The notes: generated from the sequence alone by a model not told the origin. Counted from the first letter of the stretch, positions 15,604-24,949 are shown. The stretch: DNA of 41,709 nt from Pseudomonadota bacterium (GCA_021833345.1 JAKBFW010000005.1:1-41709); one strand, 5' to 3'. Numbers and translations: made by a program.

Positions 15604-16040
15604 GCGGCGTCGGCGGGCGCGACGAGAAGCTCGGCCACCACGCGCTGGACCTCGATCGGGTCGAGCGGGCGCGAGACCACACCGTCGGCGTAGGACCACG
15701 ACGCGAGCCACGCATCCTGCGGACGACCGGTCAGCACGACCACAGGCGGGCACTGGAAGATCTCGTCCTTGAGCTGACGGCACAGGCCCATCCCGCCGAC
15801 CTTGCCGGTCTCGCCGTCGAGCACGAGCAGGTCGAACAGCCCGCCGTCCATGGCCGAGATCACCGCGGCCTCCGTCGCCACCTCGACCCAGCGGATCGGC
15901 GGCTCGTCCTTGCCGAGACGCCGCCCGACGGCGAGGAGCACCTGCTGGCGCGTGTCCACGTTGTCGCTGTACAGCAGGATGCGCGGCCCGTCCGCCACGG
16001 ACGTCTCCACGCTCTGCTGCTCGAGTCCTGCGCTGCTCAT
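15600..16040 (-). CDS. orphan receiver-domain protein
   Basis: 146 aa, a single response-regulator receiver fold without an output domain. Seen: [12 protein letters not shown] with an acidic pocket weakened to Asp-Asn, the central Asp in [33 protein letters not shown] (Thr switch), and VSRPLDP where the conserved Lys before Pro is Arg. Phosphorylation may be weak or absent. LCRQLKDEI and [11 protein letters not shown] look like family-specific conserved runs seen at this place in other actinobacteria (from memory). The start has GGAGAG upstream. It overlaps trpD, but its partner and target are unknown. Confidence 0.8.
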   Translation of the reverse strand: MSSAGLEQQSVETSVADGPRILLYSDNVDTRQQVLLAVGRRLGKDEPPIRWVEVATEAAVISAMDGGLFDLLVLDGETGKVGGMGLCRQLKDEIFQCPPVVVLTGRPQDAWLASWSYADGVVSRPLDPIEVQRVVAELLVAPADAA

Positions 16041-16301
16041 GGTCGCTCTCCATCATCGTCGCTGTGCGCCCTCGCCACGCATCTTGGCACGAGCGACGGC
16101 CCTCGTGCTCTCGCGCGCGTACCAACGGGCCCAGCCGCGGCCCGACGACATCGAGGGTCGCGCGACACGCCCGGACCCGGCGACGCCGCAGACCCCGTGT
16201 GGAGGCTTGGTGAGCGTACGGAGATGACGCTGTGACACATGCCCGCCTCAAAACATGGGCCTAACGTCCCATCTCGACGAGTTGTCGGCCATAATGGCGA
16301 C
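16041..16301. other. divergent intergenic region, receiver gene / ctaE
   Basis: Longest gene-free stretch (261 bp). It holds the ribosome site of the receiver gene (minus, near 16046-16051) and the ctaE -10 element (16290-16295). An A-rich run CTCAAAACATGGG lies at 16247-16259 and a further TAACGT at 16262-16267. I see no RNA gene or further ORF. Confidence 0.5.
16290..16295 (+). promoter_or_regulatory. -10 element CATAAT of ctaE
   Basis: CATAAT, one base from TATAAT, followed by 6 nt and GTG 16302. It supports a leaderless start. Confidence 0.5.
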
Positions 16302-16940
16302 GTGTCGACCGCCATGGCTGCCCCCCACACCGCCCCTCACGTGAGCGTCAACCGACCGAACCCCGTGTCGGTCGGGACGATCGTGTGGCTCGCCAGCGAG
16401 CTGATGTTCTTCGCGGGACTGTTCGCGATGTACTTCACGCTCCGCTCGACCGTGCCCGCCGAGTGGGCCGCCCAGACCGGCAAGCTGAACGTGACCTACG
16501 CCGCGATCAACACCCTGGTGCTGGTGCTGTCGTCCGTCACCTGTCAGATGGGCGTCTGGGCCGCGGAGCGGTTCCAACCGGTCCGGACCGGCTCGATCCT
16601 CGCGGTCCGGACCTGGGGCATGAACGAGTGGATGACCCTGACGTACGTCATGGGCGCGATCTTCATCGGCGGCCAGGTGTTCGAGTACGCGTCACTCGCC
16701 CACGACGGGCTCACGATCTCGACGAGCCCCTACGGATCCGTGTTCTTCCTGACCACCGGGTTCCACGGGCTCCATGTCATCGGCGGTCTGATCGCGTTCC
16801 TGTTCCTCCTCGGACGCTCGTTCACCGCGAAGCGGTTCGGCCACCACGAGGCGACCACCGCGATCGTCGTGTCCTACTACTGGCACTTCGTCGACGTCGT
16901 CTGGATCGCGCTGTTCATCGTCATCTACCTGCTGAAGTGA
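16302..16940 (+). CDS. ctaE: cytochrome c oxidase subunit III
   Basis: 212 aa. Membrane subunit of the aa3 oxidase. Seen: five hydrophobic segments, with [25 protein letters not shown] first, [19 protein letters not shown] and [20 protein letters not shown] at the C-terminus, the usual subunit III end. The five-helix short form is normal in actinobacteria. The frame is open to 16239, but GTG 16302 sits 6 nt after a -10 element. Next is qcrC, 73 nt downstream across a perfect hairpin. It belongs to the bc1-aa3 supercomplex with the ctaCDF genes 5-8 kb away. Confidence 0.93.
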   Translation: MSTAMAAPHTAPHVSVNRPNPVSVGTIVWLASELMFFAGLFAMYFTLRSTVPAEWAAQTGKLNVTYAAINTLVLVLSSVTCQMGVWAAERFQPVRTGSILAVRTWGMNEWMTLTYVMGAIFIGGQVFEYASLAHDGLTISTSPYGSVFFLTTGFHGLHVIGGLIAFLFLLGRSFTAKRFGHHEATTAIVVSYYWHFVDVVWIALFIVIYLLK

Positions 16941-16943
16941 CCA

Positions 16944-16971
16944 GCGGAGGTCACGAGCCGGTGACCTCCGC
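16944..16971 (+). terminator. intra-operon hairpin between ctaE and qcrC
   Basis: Perfect 11-bp stem GCGGAGGTCAC/GTGACCTCCGC (16944-16954, 16961-16971) with a 6-nt loop, 4 nt after the ctaE stop. No T-tract follows, so it may be a partial terminator or an mRNA 3'-end stabiliser setting ctaE versus qcrCAB levels. Confidence 0.45.
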
Positions 16972-17013
16972 CGACCCTCCACCCGTTCCACCGTGCGAGA
17001 CGAGGACAATTTC

Positions 17014-17793
17014 GTGAAGGCACTCGCGGCCCGCAGACATCACCGCAATGCGCCGGTGGTGGTCACGCTGCTGGCGCTGCTGACCACCGGCGGCCTGTAT
17101 GCCGCACTGGCACCGGGCACGGCCCACGCCGCCGAGCCCACCGCCAATGACATCGCCGCCGGTGGGAAGCTGTTCCAGGCCAACTGCTCGACCTGCCACG
17201 GCCCCGCTGCCGGTGGCACCGCCAGCGGCCCTTCCCTGGTCGGTGTCGGGGCGGCCGCCGTCGACTTCCAGGTGAGCACGGGTCGGATGCCGATGGCGGC
17301 CTCCGGACCGCAGGTGATCGCCAAACCCCCGACCTTCGACGCGACGCAGACAGCCGAGCTCGCCGCCTACGTCGCGTCCCTCGGCGCCGGCCCGGCGGTC
17401 CCGACCGCCGAGCAGGTCGACCCGAGCAAGGGCGACCAGGCGACCGGGATGGCCCTGTTCCGGACGAACTGCGCGATGTGCCACAACGCGGTCGGAGCCG
17501 GAGGCGCTCTTTCGCAGGGGAAGTTCGCCCCGCCGCTCGCGAACGCGACACCCACCGTGATCTACGAGGCGATGCTGACCGGCCCGCAGTCGATGCCGGT
17601 GTTCAACAACAACAACATCACCCCGCAGGAGAAGCGCGACGTCATCGCGTACCTCGTCGCCCAGCGCAGCAACGCGACGAGCGTCAACGACCTCGGGGCC
17701 TTCGGCCCGGTGAGCGAGGGCCTGTGGGCCTGGGTCCTCGGGATCGGCACGCTCATCGGCTGTGCCGTCTGGATCGGAGCGAAGTCCTCGTGA
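17014..17793 (+). CDS. qcrC: diheme cytochrome c subunit of the bc1 complex
   Basis: 259 aa. Carries electrons from the Rieske protein directly to the oxidase in the actinobacterial supercomplex, replacing soluble cytochrome c. Seen: N-terminal hydrophobic anchor/signal (VVVTLLALLTTGGLYAAL), two heme c sites CSTCH and CAMCH, axial Met candidates (GRMPM and QSMPVF), and a C-terminal membrane helix (LWAWVLGIGTLIGCAVWIG). Start GTG 17014 has GAGGA at 17002-17006; the GTG at 16993 is less well placed. The stop overlaps qcrA as GTGA. Confidence 0.93.
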   Translation: MKALAARRHHRNAPVVVTLLALLTTGGLYAALAPGTAHAAEPTANDIAAGGKLFQANCSTCHGPAAGGTASGPSLVGVGAAAVDFQVSTGRMPMAASGPQVIAKPPTFDATQTAELAAYVASLGAGPAVPTAEQVDPSKGDQATGMALFRTNCAMCHNAVGAGGALSQGKFAPPLANATPTVIYEAMLTGPQSMPVFNNNNITPQEKRDVIAYLVAQRSNATSVNDLGAFGPVSEGLWAWVLGIGTLIGCAVWIGAKSS

Positions 17794-18830
17794 GCGCCCA
17801 CGACTCGACCCCGCACGACAGCGGCAAGGACGTCGTCGTGCACACGCCCGACGGGCTCCCCGACCGCTTCAGCAACCCCGGGCACCCGGAGCACCACCTG
17901 CGGCGGAGCGACCAGGACCCGAGGGCGAACAAGCGCGCCGAGCTCCAGGTCGTGGGGCTGTTCCTGATCTCGGTCATCGGAACCATCGGCTTCCTCGTCG
18001 CCTACTTCACGGTGACGCCGGCCGGGACGCCGTCGTCCATCCGCAACTCCAACCTGCTCCTGGGCCTCGGCATGTTCTTCGGCCTCATGGGCATCGGGCT
18101 CGCGGCGGTGCACTGGGCGAAGTCGCTCATGAACGACCACGAGAAATCCGAGGAGCGTCACGAGCTGCGCAGCCCCGAGCCGGTCCGCGTGCAGGCCGTC
18201 GACGTCATCAAGGAGGGCGTCGCCGATTCGGCGATCGGCCGTCGCGGTGTCCTCAAGGGCGCGATGATCTCCGCGCTCGCCCTCTTCCCGCTCTCGATCG
18301 TCGTGCCTCTGATCGGCAACGTCGGCGGCAACTGGAACGTCTCCACGCTCAAGCACACGATGTGGAAGAAGGGCACCCGGCTCACGATCGACCCGACCGG
18401 CCGCCCGGTGAAGGCCTCGGACCTGACCATCGGCTCCGTGTTCCACATCATCCCGGAGGGCCTCGACACGACCGCGCAGCCGCTCGAGGAGAAGGCCAAG
18501 GCGATCGTGCTCCTCATCCGCCTCGACCCGCGGGACCTCAAGATCGCCCCGGACCGCGTGGGCTGGTCCTACGACGGGATCATCGCCTACTCGAAGATCT
18601 GCACCCATGTCGGCTGCCCGGTGGCCCTCTACGAGCAGCAGACCCACCACCTGCTCTGCCCGTGCCACCAGTCGACCTTTGATGTCGCCGATGGCGCGAA
18701 GGTCGTCTTCGGGCCGGCCAAGCGACCTCTTCCGCAGCTGCCGATCACGGTCGACAGCGAGGGATACCTGGTCGCCCAGAGCGACTTCCACGAACCCGTC
18801 GGCCCGAGCTTCTGGGAGCGCCTCAAGTGA
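17790..18830 (+). CDS. qcrA: Rieske iron-sulfur subunit of the bc1 complex
   Basis: 346 aa. Takes electrons from menaquinol to QcrC. Seen: an extended acidic N-terminus, three membrane segments (about residues 50-72, 87-105 and 160-180), as in actinobacterial QcrA, an RRGVLKG Tat-like sequence before the third helix, and the 2Fe-2S ligands CTHVGC and CPCHQSTF near residues 275 and 293. GTG 17790 overlaps the qcrC stop; its own stop overlaps the qcrB start (GTGA). Confidence 0.94.
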   Translation: MSAHDSTPHDSGKDVVVHTPDGLPDRFSNPGHPEHHLRRSDQDPRANKRAELQVVGLFLISVIGTIGFLVAYFTVTPAGTPSSIRNSNLLLGLGMFFGLMGIGLAAVHWAKSLMNDHEKSEERHELRSPEPVRVQAVDVIKEGVADSAIGRRGVLKGAMISALALFPLSIVVPLIGNVGGNWNVSTLKHTMWKKGTRLTIDPTGRPVKASDLTIGSVFHIIPEGLDTTAQPLEEKAKAIVLLIRLDPRDLKIAPDRVGWSYDGIIAYSKICTHVGCPVALYEQQTHHLLCPCHQSTFDVADGAKVVFGPAKRPLPQLPITVDSEGYLVAQSDFHEPVGPSFWERLK

Positions 18831-20545
18831 CGACCACCGACTCGGCGTTCCCGGGCCCCGTCGACTACCTGGACCAGCGCACCGGCCTCGGCAGCGCGAT
18901 CAAGACCTTTGCGCGGAAGATCTTCCCTGACCACTGGTCGTTCCTGCTCGGCGAGATCGCGCTGTACTCGTTCGTCGTGATCCTGATCTCGGGCGTGTTC
19001 CTGACGATGTTCTTCGTCCCGAGCATGAACGAGACCGTCTACCACGGCGCGTGGGCCTCGATGCAGGGCGTCACGATGTCCGAGGCCTTCAAGTCGACCC
19101 TCGATCTGTCCTTCGAGGTTCGCGGCGGCCTGCTGATGCGCCAGATCCATCACTGGGCGGCGCTGATCTTCATGGCGGCGATCGTCACCCACATGATGCG
19201 GGTGTTCTTCACCGGTGCCTTCCGCAAGCCGCGCGAGGTCAACTGGGTGGTCGGGTTCGTCCTCATGATCCTCGGGCTCGCCGCGGGGTTCTCGGGCTAC
19301 TCGCTCCCGGACGACGTGCTCTCCGGGAACGGGCTCCGGATCACCGACGGCGTGGTGCTGTCGTTGCCGATCATCGGCAGCTACCTGTCGTACTTCATCT
19401 TCGGCGGCCAGTTCCCCGGGACGCAGCTGATCCCCCGGCTCTTCACCGTGCACGTGCTGCTCGTGCCCGGGCTCATCCTGGCGCTGATCGGGCTGCACCT
19501 CTTCTTCGTGGTGCTCCACAAGCACACGCAGTACCCCGGCTCCGGGCGGACCGACAAGAACGTCGTCGGCTTCCCCCTGTTCCCGATCTACGTCGCGAAG
19601 GCCGGCGGGTTCTTCTTCATCGTCTTCGGCGTCATCGCCCTGATGGCGGCGCTGTTCACGATCAACCCGGTGTGGAACTACGGGCCGTTCGACCCGTCAC
19701 TGGTCTCCGCCGGAGCGCAGCCCGACTGGTACATGCTCTTCCTCGAGGGTGCGCTGCGTCTGACACCCGGGCAGCTCGAGGTCGTCGTCGCCGGATTCAC
19801 GATCCCGTTGAACGTCATCATCCCCGCGATGGTCGTGCCGGGGATCCTGTTCACGGCCTTGGCGGCATACCCCTTCATCGAGGCGTACGCCACGGGCGAC
19901 AAGCGCGAGCACCACGTCCTCGACCGCCCGCGCAACGTTCCCGTCCGGACCTCCTTCGGCGTAGCGCTGCTGACCGCCTTCATGATCCTCATCCTGGCCG
20001 GGTCCAACGACATCATCGCGACCCAGTTCCAGCTGTCGATCAACGACATCACGTCGGTGTTCCGCGTGCTGCTGTTCGTCGGCCCGGTCTTCGCCTTCTG
20101 GATCACCAAGCGCACGTGCCTGGCGCTCCAGCGGAAGGACCGCGAGCTGGTGCTGCACGGCCACGAGACGGGATCGATCGTGCGCTTCGCAAGCGGTGAG
20201 TACATCGAGGTGCACACACCGCTGAACGAGCACGAACGTTGGCTCCGCGTCAGCTACGAGGCGCACCGGCCGATCGAGATCGCCCCTGCGGAGGACTCGC
20301 GCGGAGTCATCCGTCAGGGCTACCGGCGCGACCGGCTCCGTCAGCGGGTGTCGCAGCTCTTCTACGAGGACCGTGTCGAGCCCGTGACGCCGACCGAGCT
20401 CGCAGCTGCGCAGTCGCACGGAGCCCACGACGCGATCGCGCCGCCGCGGGAGGACCTTGACCACGTCGAGTCGCAGCCGGTCGGCGGCGGCCAGCACTTC
20501 GTGGCACCGATCTCGCAGGTCACGCCCGACGAGCGGAATCTCTGA
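18827..20545 (+). CDS. qcrB: cytochrome b subunit of the bc1 complex
   Basis: 572 aa. Membrane core with two b hemes and both quinol sites; the target of drugs such as Q203 in M. tuberculosis. Seen: heme His in RQIHHWAALIFMAAIVTHMMRVFFTG and HVLLVPGLILALIGLHLFFVVLHKH, a PDWYMLFLEGALR run in place of the mitochondrial PEWY region, eight or more membrane segments, and a long hydrophilic C-terminal extension of about 130 aa typical of actinobacteria. Coupled to qcrA by GTGA. Confidence 0.95.
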   Translation: MTTTDSAFPGPVDYLDQRTGLGSAIKTFARKIFPDHWSFLLGEIALYSFVVILISGVFLTMFFVPSMNETVYHGAWASMQGVTMSEAFKSTLDLSFEVRGGLLMRQIHHWAALIFMAAIVTHMMRVFFTGAFRKPREVNWVVGFVLMILGLAAGFSGYSLPDDVLSGNGLRITDGVVLSLPIIGSYLSYFIFGGQFPGTQLIPRLFTVHVLLVPGLILALIGLHLFFVVLHKHTQYPGSGRTDKNVVGFPLFPIYVAKAGGFFFIVFGVIALMAALFTINPVWNYGPFDPSLVSAGAQPDWYMLFLEGALRLTPGQLEVVVAGFTIPLNVIIPAMVVPGILFTALAAYPFIEAYATGDKREHHVLDRPRNVPVRTSFGVALLTAFMILILAGSNDIIATQFQLSINDITSVFRVLLFVGPVFAFWITKRTCLALQRKDRELVLHGHETGSIVRFASGEYIEVHTPLNEHERWLRVSYEAHRPIEIAPAEDSRGVIRQGYRRDRLRQRVSQLFYEDRVEPVTPTELAAAQSHGAHDAIAPPREDLDHVESQPVGGGQHFVAPISQVTPDERNL

Positions 20546-20626
20546 CGGTCGGGCAGAGTTGACGAGGTGGTGGCGGACGGCCCCGACGAGGTCGTCACGC
20601 CGCCGCACTTCCTGAATGACGACGAC

Positions 20627-20644
20627 GCCGCGGCATGCTGCGGC
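20627..20644. promoter_or_regulatory. 18-bp dyad upstream of sodA
   Basis: GCCGCGGCATGCTGCGGC, symmetric apart from one G-U position, lies between qcrB and sodA, 24 bp before the sodA start. It could end the qcr transcript or be a regulator site. Confidence 0.3.
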
Positions 20645-20668
20645 CCGAAGCAGGAGAGGCAATCGCCC

Positions 20669-21295
20669 ATGGCTGACTACACCCTTCCGGATCTGCCCTA
20701 CGACTTCGCGGCACTCGAGCCGCACATCTCGGGCGCGATCATGGAGCTGCACCACGACAAGCACCACCAGGCCTACGTGACGGGCGCCAACGCCGCACTC
20801 GCCAAGCTCGCCGAGGCGCGCGAGACCGGCAACTTCGACGCCGTGAACCTCTTCGAGAAGAACCTCGCGTTCAACCTCGGCGGTCACGTGAACCACTCGA
20901 TCTTCTGGGAGAACCTCTCCCCCGACGGCGGCGACACGCCGACCGGTGAGCTCGCTGCGGCGATCGACGAGTTCTTCGGCTCGTTCGACGCGTTCCGGAA
21001 GCACTTCGCCGCCGTTGCGGCCGGCGTGCAGGGCTCCGGATGGTCGATCCTCGCCTGGGACTCCATCGGCCAGAAGCTCGTGATCGTGCAGCTCTACGAC
21101 CAGCAGAGCAACATCGCCCTCGGACTCGTGCCGATCGTGGTGCTCGACCTCTGGGAGCACGCGTACTACCTCGACTACAAGAACGTCCGCGCCGACTACG
21201 TCTCGGCGTGGTGGAACATCGTGAACTGGGCCGACGCAGCCGCGCGGCTGGCGCGCGCACGCACCCAGACCGCGGGTCTCATCGTCTCCGTCTGA
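20669..21295 (+). CDS. sodA: superoxide dismutase (Mn/Fe family)
   Basis: 208 aa. Dismutates superoxide in the cytoplasm. Seen: metal ligands in [12 protein letters not shown] (His26/27 region), [12 protein letters not shown], and [13 protein letters not shown] (Asp and His). [13 protein letters not shown] carries Gln in the position usual for Mn enzymes, so manganese is likely. ATG 20669 follows AGGAGAGG. The frame open to 20567 is not supported. It stands directly after qcrCAB and before the oxidase genes, where superoxide from the chain would form. Confidence 0.95.
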   Translation: MADYTLPDLPYDFAALEPHISGAIMELHHDKHHQAYVTGANAALAKLAEARETGNFDAVNLFEKNLAFNLGGHVNHSIFWENLSPDGGDTPTGELAAAIDEFFGSFDAFRKHFAAVAAGVQGSGWSILAWDSIGQKLVIVQLYDQQSNIALGLVPIVVLDLWEHAYYLDYKNVRADYVSAWWNIVNWADAAARLARARTQTAGLIVSV

Positions 21296-21311
21296 GTCGT
21301 CCGGATGGCCT

Positions 21312-21361
21312 CGACGGGCCTGGCTCCTCGCCTCTCCAGGCGATCGGGACCGGGCCCGTCG
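21312..21361. terminator. possible terminator between convergent sodA and the GNAT gene
   Basis: Arms CGACGGGCC/GGCCCGTCG (21312-21320, 21353-21361) with a 32-nt loop containing a smaller CGCCT/AGGCG hairpin. Moderate support only. Confidence 0.35.
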
Positions 21362-21406
21362 GCGTTCGCGCCGAGGGGTCAGCCTCGCGTCTGACGGCCG
21401 TCGCCG

Positions 21407-21886
21407 TCACGCCGCCCGTGCGAGCGTGGCCTGCTGCTCTGCTGTCTTCTCCGCTGTCGCGAACCCGACCGATCGGTACACGGAGAACGCCGCGTCCGCT
21501 GGATCGGCCACGATCACGAGCCGCGTGGCGTGCAGCACCTCGAACCCGTCGGTTGCCGCGTGATGGACGAGGGTCGCGGCCAGCCCCTGACCCCGAGAGT
21601 CCGGTCCTGTGTCGAGCGACCGGAAACGGGCCACACCTGATCCATCGGTGACGAACCCCAGGCCCGAGCGCATCTCGCCCGGGTGGCACGTCGTGACCAC
21701 CTGGTCCCAGTCATGGCGTCGGCGTGCGGCCGGTTCGTCCCCCAGCAGCACGAGGTTGCCCCACCATGACCCCGGTTCGCTCGGCGAGCGGACCACCACG
21801 AGGTGGTCGCCGTGGTCCTCGACCTCGCTCCCCTCGAGCCCCAGCACCATGAGATCGGTCCGGAACCCGAGCGAGGATACGCGCAC
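21407..21886 (-). CDS. GNAT-family acetyltransferase
   Basis: 159 aa. Seen: the acetyl-CoA loop in DTGPDSRGQGLAATLVHHAA (R/QxxGxG/A form: RGQGLA), preceded by a beta strand VARFRSL, and the late motif AFSVYRSVGFATAEKT. The substrate is unknown. The N-terminal half (SWWGNLVLL and HDWDQVV) resembles GNATs acting on small metabolites or protein N-termini. GTG 21886 has no ribosome site; TAGCGA lies 7 nt upstream, a near leaderless match. It is downstream of ctaF by 51 bp. Confidence 0.8.
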   Translation of the reverse strand: MRVSSLGFRTDLMVLGLEGSEVEDHGDHLVVVRSPSEPGSWWGNLVLLGDEPAARRRHDWDQVVTTCHPGEMRSGLGFVTDGSGVARFRSLDTGPDSRGQGLAATLVHHAATDGFEVLHATRLVIVADPADAAFSVYRSVGFATAEKTAEQQATLARAA

Positions 21887-21937
21887 GCGGCAGTCGCTAG
21901 CAGAGGGGCGAGCCCCACCCCTGTGCGCACAGCCGCG

Positions 21938-22336
21938 TCAGTGCGTGTGCTGCCCGCGGGAGAACTCGAAGACCCATCCGGTCAGGCCGATCACCGCGAG
22001 GCCACCGCCGATGGCAGAGAGCCACCAGCCCACCGCGAGACCGGCGAAGACGAGCGCGGCTGCTGCGGCGATGACCAGCGGCCACCAGCTCCACGGGCTG
22101 AACACACCCTGATCGCCGGCACCCTGGTCGATCTCGCCGAGCTCGTCGTCCTCGGGTCGCTCATCGATCCGTCCCGAGAGCAGTCGGAAGTACCCGCCGA
22201 TCATCATGCACAGGAGACCGACCAGGAAGATCGCGGCCGAGCCAACGGGTTCGGCATGGCTGAAGAAGGCGTAGACCCCTGCGACCGGGAAGAAGAAGAC
22301 CCCGATCGACAGGAACAGGCGCGACTCGACCTTCAT
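21938..22336 (-). CDS. ctaF: cytochrome c oxidase subunit IV (actinobacterial type)
   Basis: 132 aa. Small membrane subunit of the aa3 oxidase. Seen: four hydrophobic segments (SRLFLSIGVFFFPVAGVYAFF, AAIFLVGLLCMMIGGYF, WWPLVIAAAAALVFAGLAVG, LSAIGGGLAVIGLTGWVFEF) with an acidic loop between the second and third, matching the actinobacterial CtaF pattern. The start has GGGGAG inside the ctaD stop region; the two genes are 4 nt apart. Confidence 0.92.
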   Translation of the reverse strand: MKVESRLFLSIGVFFFPVAGVYAFFSHAEPVGSAAIFLVGLLCMMIGGYFRLLSGRIDERPEDDELGEIDQGAGDQGVFSPWSWWPLVIAAAAALVFAGLAVGWWLSAIGGGLAVIGLTGWVFEFSRGQHTH

Positions 22337-22340
22337 CGGA

Positions 22341-24080
22341 TCAGCTCCCCGTCCCGTTCTCGTCAGCGGACCCCGTCGAGGTGCCGTCGCGACTGCCCAC
22401 CAGGGCGAGCAGGTCGGCGTCGGGCTGCGCATGGTCGAGCGCGGCGACCTCGGGGTGGTGCAGGTCGAATGCGGGGCGTTCCGAACGGATCCGCGGCAAT
22501 GACGTGAAGTTGTGCCGCGGGGGCGGGCAGCTCGTGGCCCACTCGAGCGATCCGCCGAAGCCCCACGGGTCGTCGACCATCACGAGCGGCGCGTTGCGCC
22601 ACGTCGTGTACACGTTCCACAGGAACGGCAGCGTCGAGGAGGCCAGCACGAACGCTCCGACCGTCGAGATCTGGTTCAAGGTCGTGAAGCCGTCCTGGGG
22701 CGAGTAGTCGGCGATGCGCCGCGGCATCCCCATCACACCGAGCCAGTGCTGCACCAGGAACGTCGTGTGGAACCCGACGAACAGCAGCCAGAAGTGGATC
22801 TTCCCGAGACGTTCGTCGAGCATCCGACCGGTGAACTTCGGCCACCAGAAGTAGAAGCCCGCGAACATCGCGAACACGACGGTCCCGAACACCACGTAGT
22901 GGAAATGTGCGACGACGAAGTAGGTGTCGGAGATCTGGAAGTCGAGCGCCGGGCTGGACAGGATCACACCCGTCAGTCCGCCGAAGAGGAAGGTCACCAA
23001 GAAGCCGATGGTCCACAGCATCGGCGTGTCGAACGTGAGCTTGCCGCGCCACATCGTGCCGATCCAGTTGAAGAACTTCACGCCGGTCGGCACCGCGATC
23101 AACATCGTCATGAACGAGAAGAACGGCAGCAGCACCGCGCCGGTCACGTACATGTGGTGAGCCCAGACGGTGACGGAGAGCGCCGCGATCGCGATCGTCG
23201 CGTAGATGAGGCCCTTGTAGCCGAAGATCGGCTTGCGACTGAAGACCGGCAGGATCTCGCTGATGATGCCGAAGAAGGGCAGCGCGATGATGTAGACCTC
23301 CGGGTGCCCGAAGAACCAGAACAGGTGCTGCCACAGCAGGGCGCCACCGTTCTCCGGGTTGAACACCTGCGCACCGAGCCGCCGGTCCGCACCGAGCGCG
23401 AACAGCGCCGCCGCCAACGGCGGGAAGGCCATCAGGATCAGCAGGCTCGTCACCAGCGTGTTCCAGGTGAAGATCGGCATCCGGAACATCGTCATGCCGG
23501 GGGCCCGCATCGTGACGATCGTGGTGATGAAGTTGACCGCTCCGAGGATCGTCCCGAAGCCCGTGAGCGCGAGGCCGAACACCCAGAGGTCACCGCCCAC
23601 CCCGGGCGAGAACGTCGTGTTCGACAACGGCGCGTACGCGAACCATCCGAACGAGGCCGCACCCTGAGGGGTGAGAAATCCGGCCATGACGATCAGCCCG
23701 CCGAACAGGTAGAGCCAGTAGGCGAACATGTTCAGCCGCGGGAAGGCGACGTCCGGCGCACCGATCTGCAAGGGCATGATCACGTTGGCGAAACCGGCGA
23801 ACAGCGGGGTCGCGAAGAGCAGCAGCATGATCGTGCCGTGCATGGTGAAGAGCTGGTCGTACTGCTCCTTGGACTGCACGATCTGCAGCCCCGGCTCGAA
23901 GAGCTCGGCGCGGATCAGCAGCGCCATGATCCCGCCGACCGCGAAGAACAGGAATGACGTGATCAGGTACATGTACCCGATCGTCTTGTGGTCCGTCGAC
24001 GTGACCCACTTGATCACGGTGCGACCCAAGGTCTGCCGCCGCGGGGCGAGGCCCGGGATGGTCTCGATCTGCGCGGCCAT
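22341..24080 (-). CDS. ctaD: cytochrome c oxidase subunit I
   Basis: 579 aa. Catalytic subunit of the aa3 oxidase with heme a, heme a3 and CuB. Seen: [17 protein letters not shown] (heme a His), [17 protein letters not shown] (CuB His and the cross-linked Tyr), [10 protein letters not shown] (the two other CuB His), and [15 protein letters not shown] (heme a3 and heme a His); about 12 membrane segments and a hydrophilic C-terminal tail of about 70 aa. ATG 24080 has AAGGGGG upstream and shares one base with the ctaC stop (TGATG). Confidence 0.96.
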   Translation of the reverse strand: MAAQIETIPGLAPRRQTLGRTVIKWVTSTDHKTIGYMYLITSFLFFAVGGIMALLIRAELFEPGLQIVQSKEQYDQLFTMHGTIMLLLFATPLFAGFANVIMPLQIGAPDVAFPRLNMFAYWLYLFGGLIVMAGFLTPQGAASFGWFAYAPLSNTTFSPGVGGDLWVFGLALTGFGTILGAVNFITTIVTMRAPGMTMFRMPIFTWNTLVTSLLILMAFPPLAAALFALGADRRLGAQVFNPENGGALLWQHLFWFFGHPEVYIIALPFFGIISEILPVFSRKPIFGYKGLIYATIAIAALSVTVWAHHMYVTGAVLLPFFSFMTMLIAVPTGVKFFNWIGTMWRGKLTFDTPMLWTIGFLVTFLFGGLTGVILSSPALDFQISDTYFVVAHFHYVVFGTVVFAMFAGFYFWWPKFTGRMLDERLGKIHFWLLFVGFHTTFLVQHWLGVMGMPRRIADYSPQDGFTTLNQISTVGAFVLASSTLPFLWNVYTTWRNAPLVMVDDPWGFGGSLEWATSCPPPRHNFTSLPRIRSERPAFDLHHPEVAALDHAQPDADLLALVGSRDGTSTGSADENGTGS

Positions 24081-24949
24081 CAGCTGGCCCCCTTCTGGAC
24101 GTGCTGGAGCTGGTCGTACTGGAGGCCGAGCGCGCCTGTCTGGCCCTTGGCCTGGAGCTCGGCGACGTGGGCGTCGAACTCTGCCTTCGAGACGACCTTG
24201 ACGTTGAACAGCATCGCCGAGTGCTCGATGCCGCAGAACTCGGCGCACTTGCCGACGTAGGTCCCCTCGTGCTCGGGGACGATCTGGAACGCGTTCGTGC
24301 GCCCCGGGATCGCGTCCATCTTGAAGAGGAACGCGGGCACCCAGAACGAGTGGATGACGTCGCGGGAGTTCAGATGGAACTCGACCCGCTCGCCGACCGG
24401 CAGGTACAGCGTCGTGGCGTCCGCGAGCGAGCCGGTCGCGGAGACCTGCTGCACGTGCTGACCGGTCTCGTACACGTGCTGGTCGAGGTAGTTGAAGTCC
24501 CAGCTCCACCGCTTCGCGACCACCTGGACCGTGAGGTCCGGCTTCGCGCTGGTGTCGAGGATCGCGATCGTGTCCCGGTTCGTGTAGAAGTACAGGACCC
24601 CGACCATGAGGATCGGAAGGATCACGTACATGATCTCGAGCGGGACGTGATACCTCAGCTGCACCGGGAGCGTCGTGTCGTTCTTCCGCTTCCGGTAGAC
24701 GGCCACGCACCAGAGGATCAGTCCCCACGTGATGACCCCCACGACGAGAGCAGCGATCCACGACCCCGTCCAGAGGTTCGTGATGCGCAGCGTCTGGTTC
24801 GTGACCGGGGCCTCGCCCTGGGGCACGCCCGGAAGGAAGCCACGCTGGGCCTCCTGGGAGCATCCGGCGAGCAGCAGTACAGCACCGGCTGCCAGTGCCG
24901 CGACCCCGGCGGTGGCCCGGCGGTGCTTGCTTGGTGGTTGCGCGCGCAA
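24080..24949 (-). CDS. ctaC: cytochrome c oxidase subunit II (lipoprotein)
   Basis: 289 aa. Holds the CuA centre that takes electrons from QcrC. Seen: a lipoprotein signal with lipobox LLAGC near residue 29, two membrane helices ([43 protein letters not shown]), and CuA ligands [11 protein letters not shown] and [12 protein letters not shown]. The start appears to be TTG 24949: AAAGG lies 7 nt upstream, no ATG or GTG fits the frame, and the signal peptide needs this length. First gene of ctaCDF. Confidence 0.94.
   Translation of the reverse strand: MRAQPPSKHRRATAGVAALAAGAVLLLAGCSQEAQRGFLPGVPQGEAPVTNQTLRITNLWTGSWIAALVVGVITWGLILWCVAVYRKRKNDTTLPVQLRYHVPLEIMYVILPILMVGVLYFYTNRDTIAILDTSAKPDLTVQVVAKRWSWDFNYLDQHVYETGQHVQQVSATGSLADATTLYLPVGERVEFHLNSRDVIHSFWVPAFLFKMDAIPGRTNAFQIVPEHEGTYVGKCAEFCGIEHSAMLFNVKVVSKAEFDAHVAELQAKGQTGALGLQYDQLQHVQKGAS

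Noticed and set aside
16282-16295. TTGTCGG before ctaE, resembling the damage-promoter box.
   Set aside because: It directly abuts the CATAAT element with no 8-nt spacer.
22512-23957. Long plus-strand ORF (481 codons) opposite ctaD; likewise 17562-18791 (-), 35336-36523 (-) and 4904-6511 (+).
   Set aside because: They lie antisense to clearly recognised genes, consist mostly of Arg/Gly/Ala/Asp/His, and have no domain; typical shadows in high-GC DNA.
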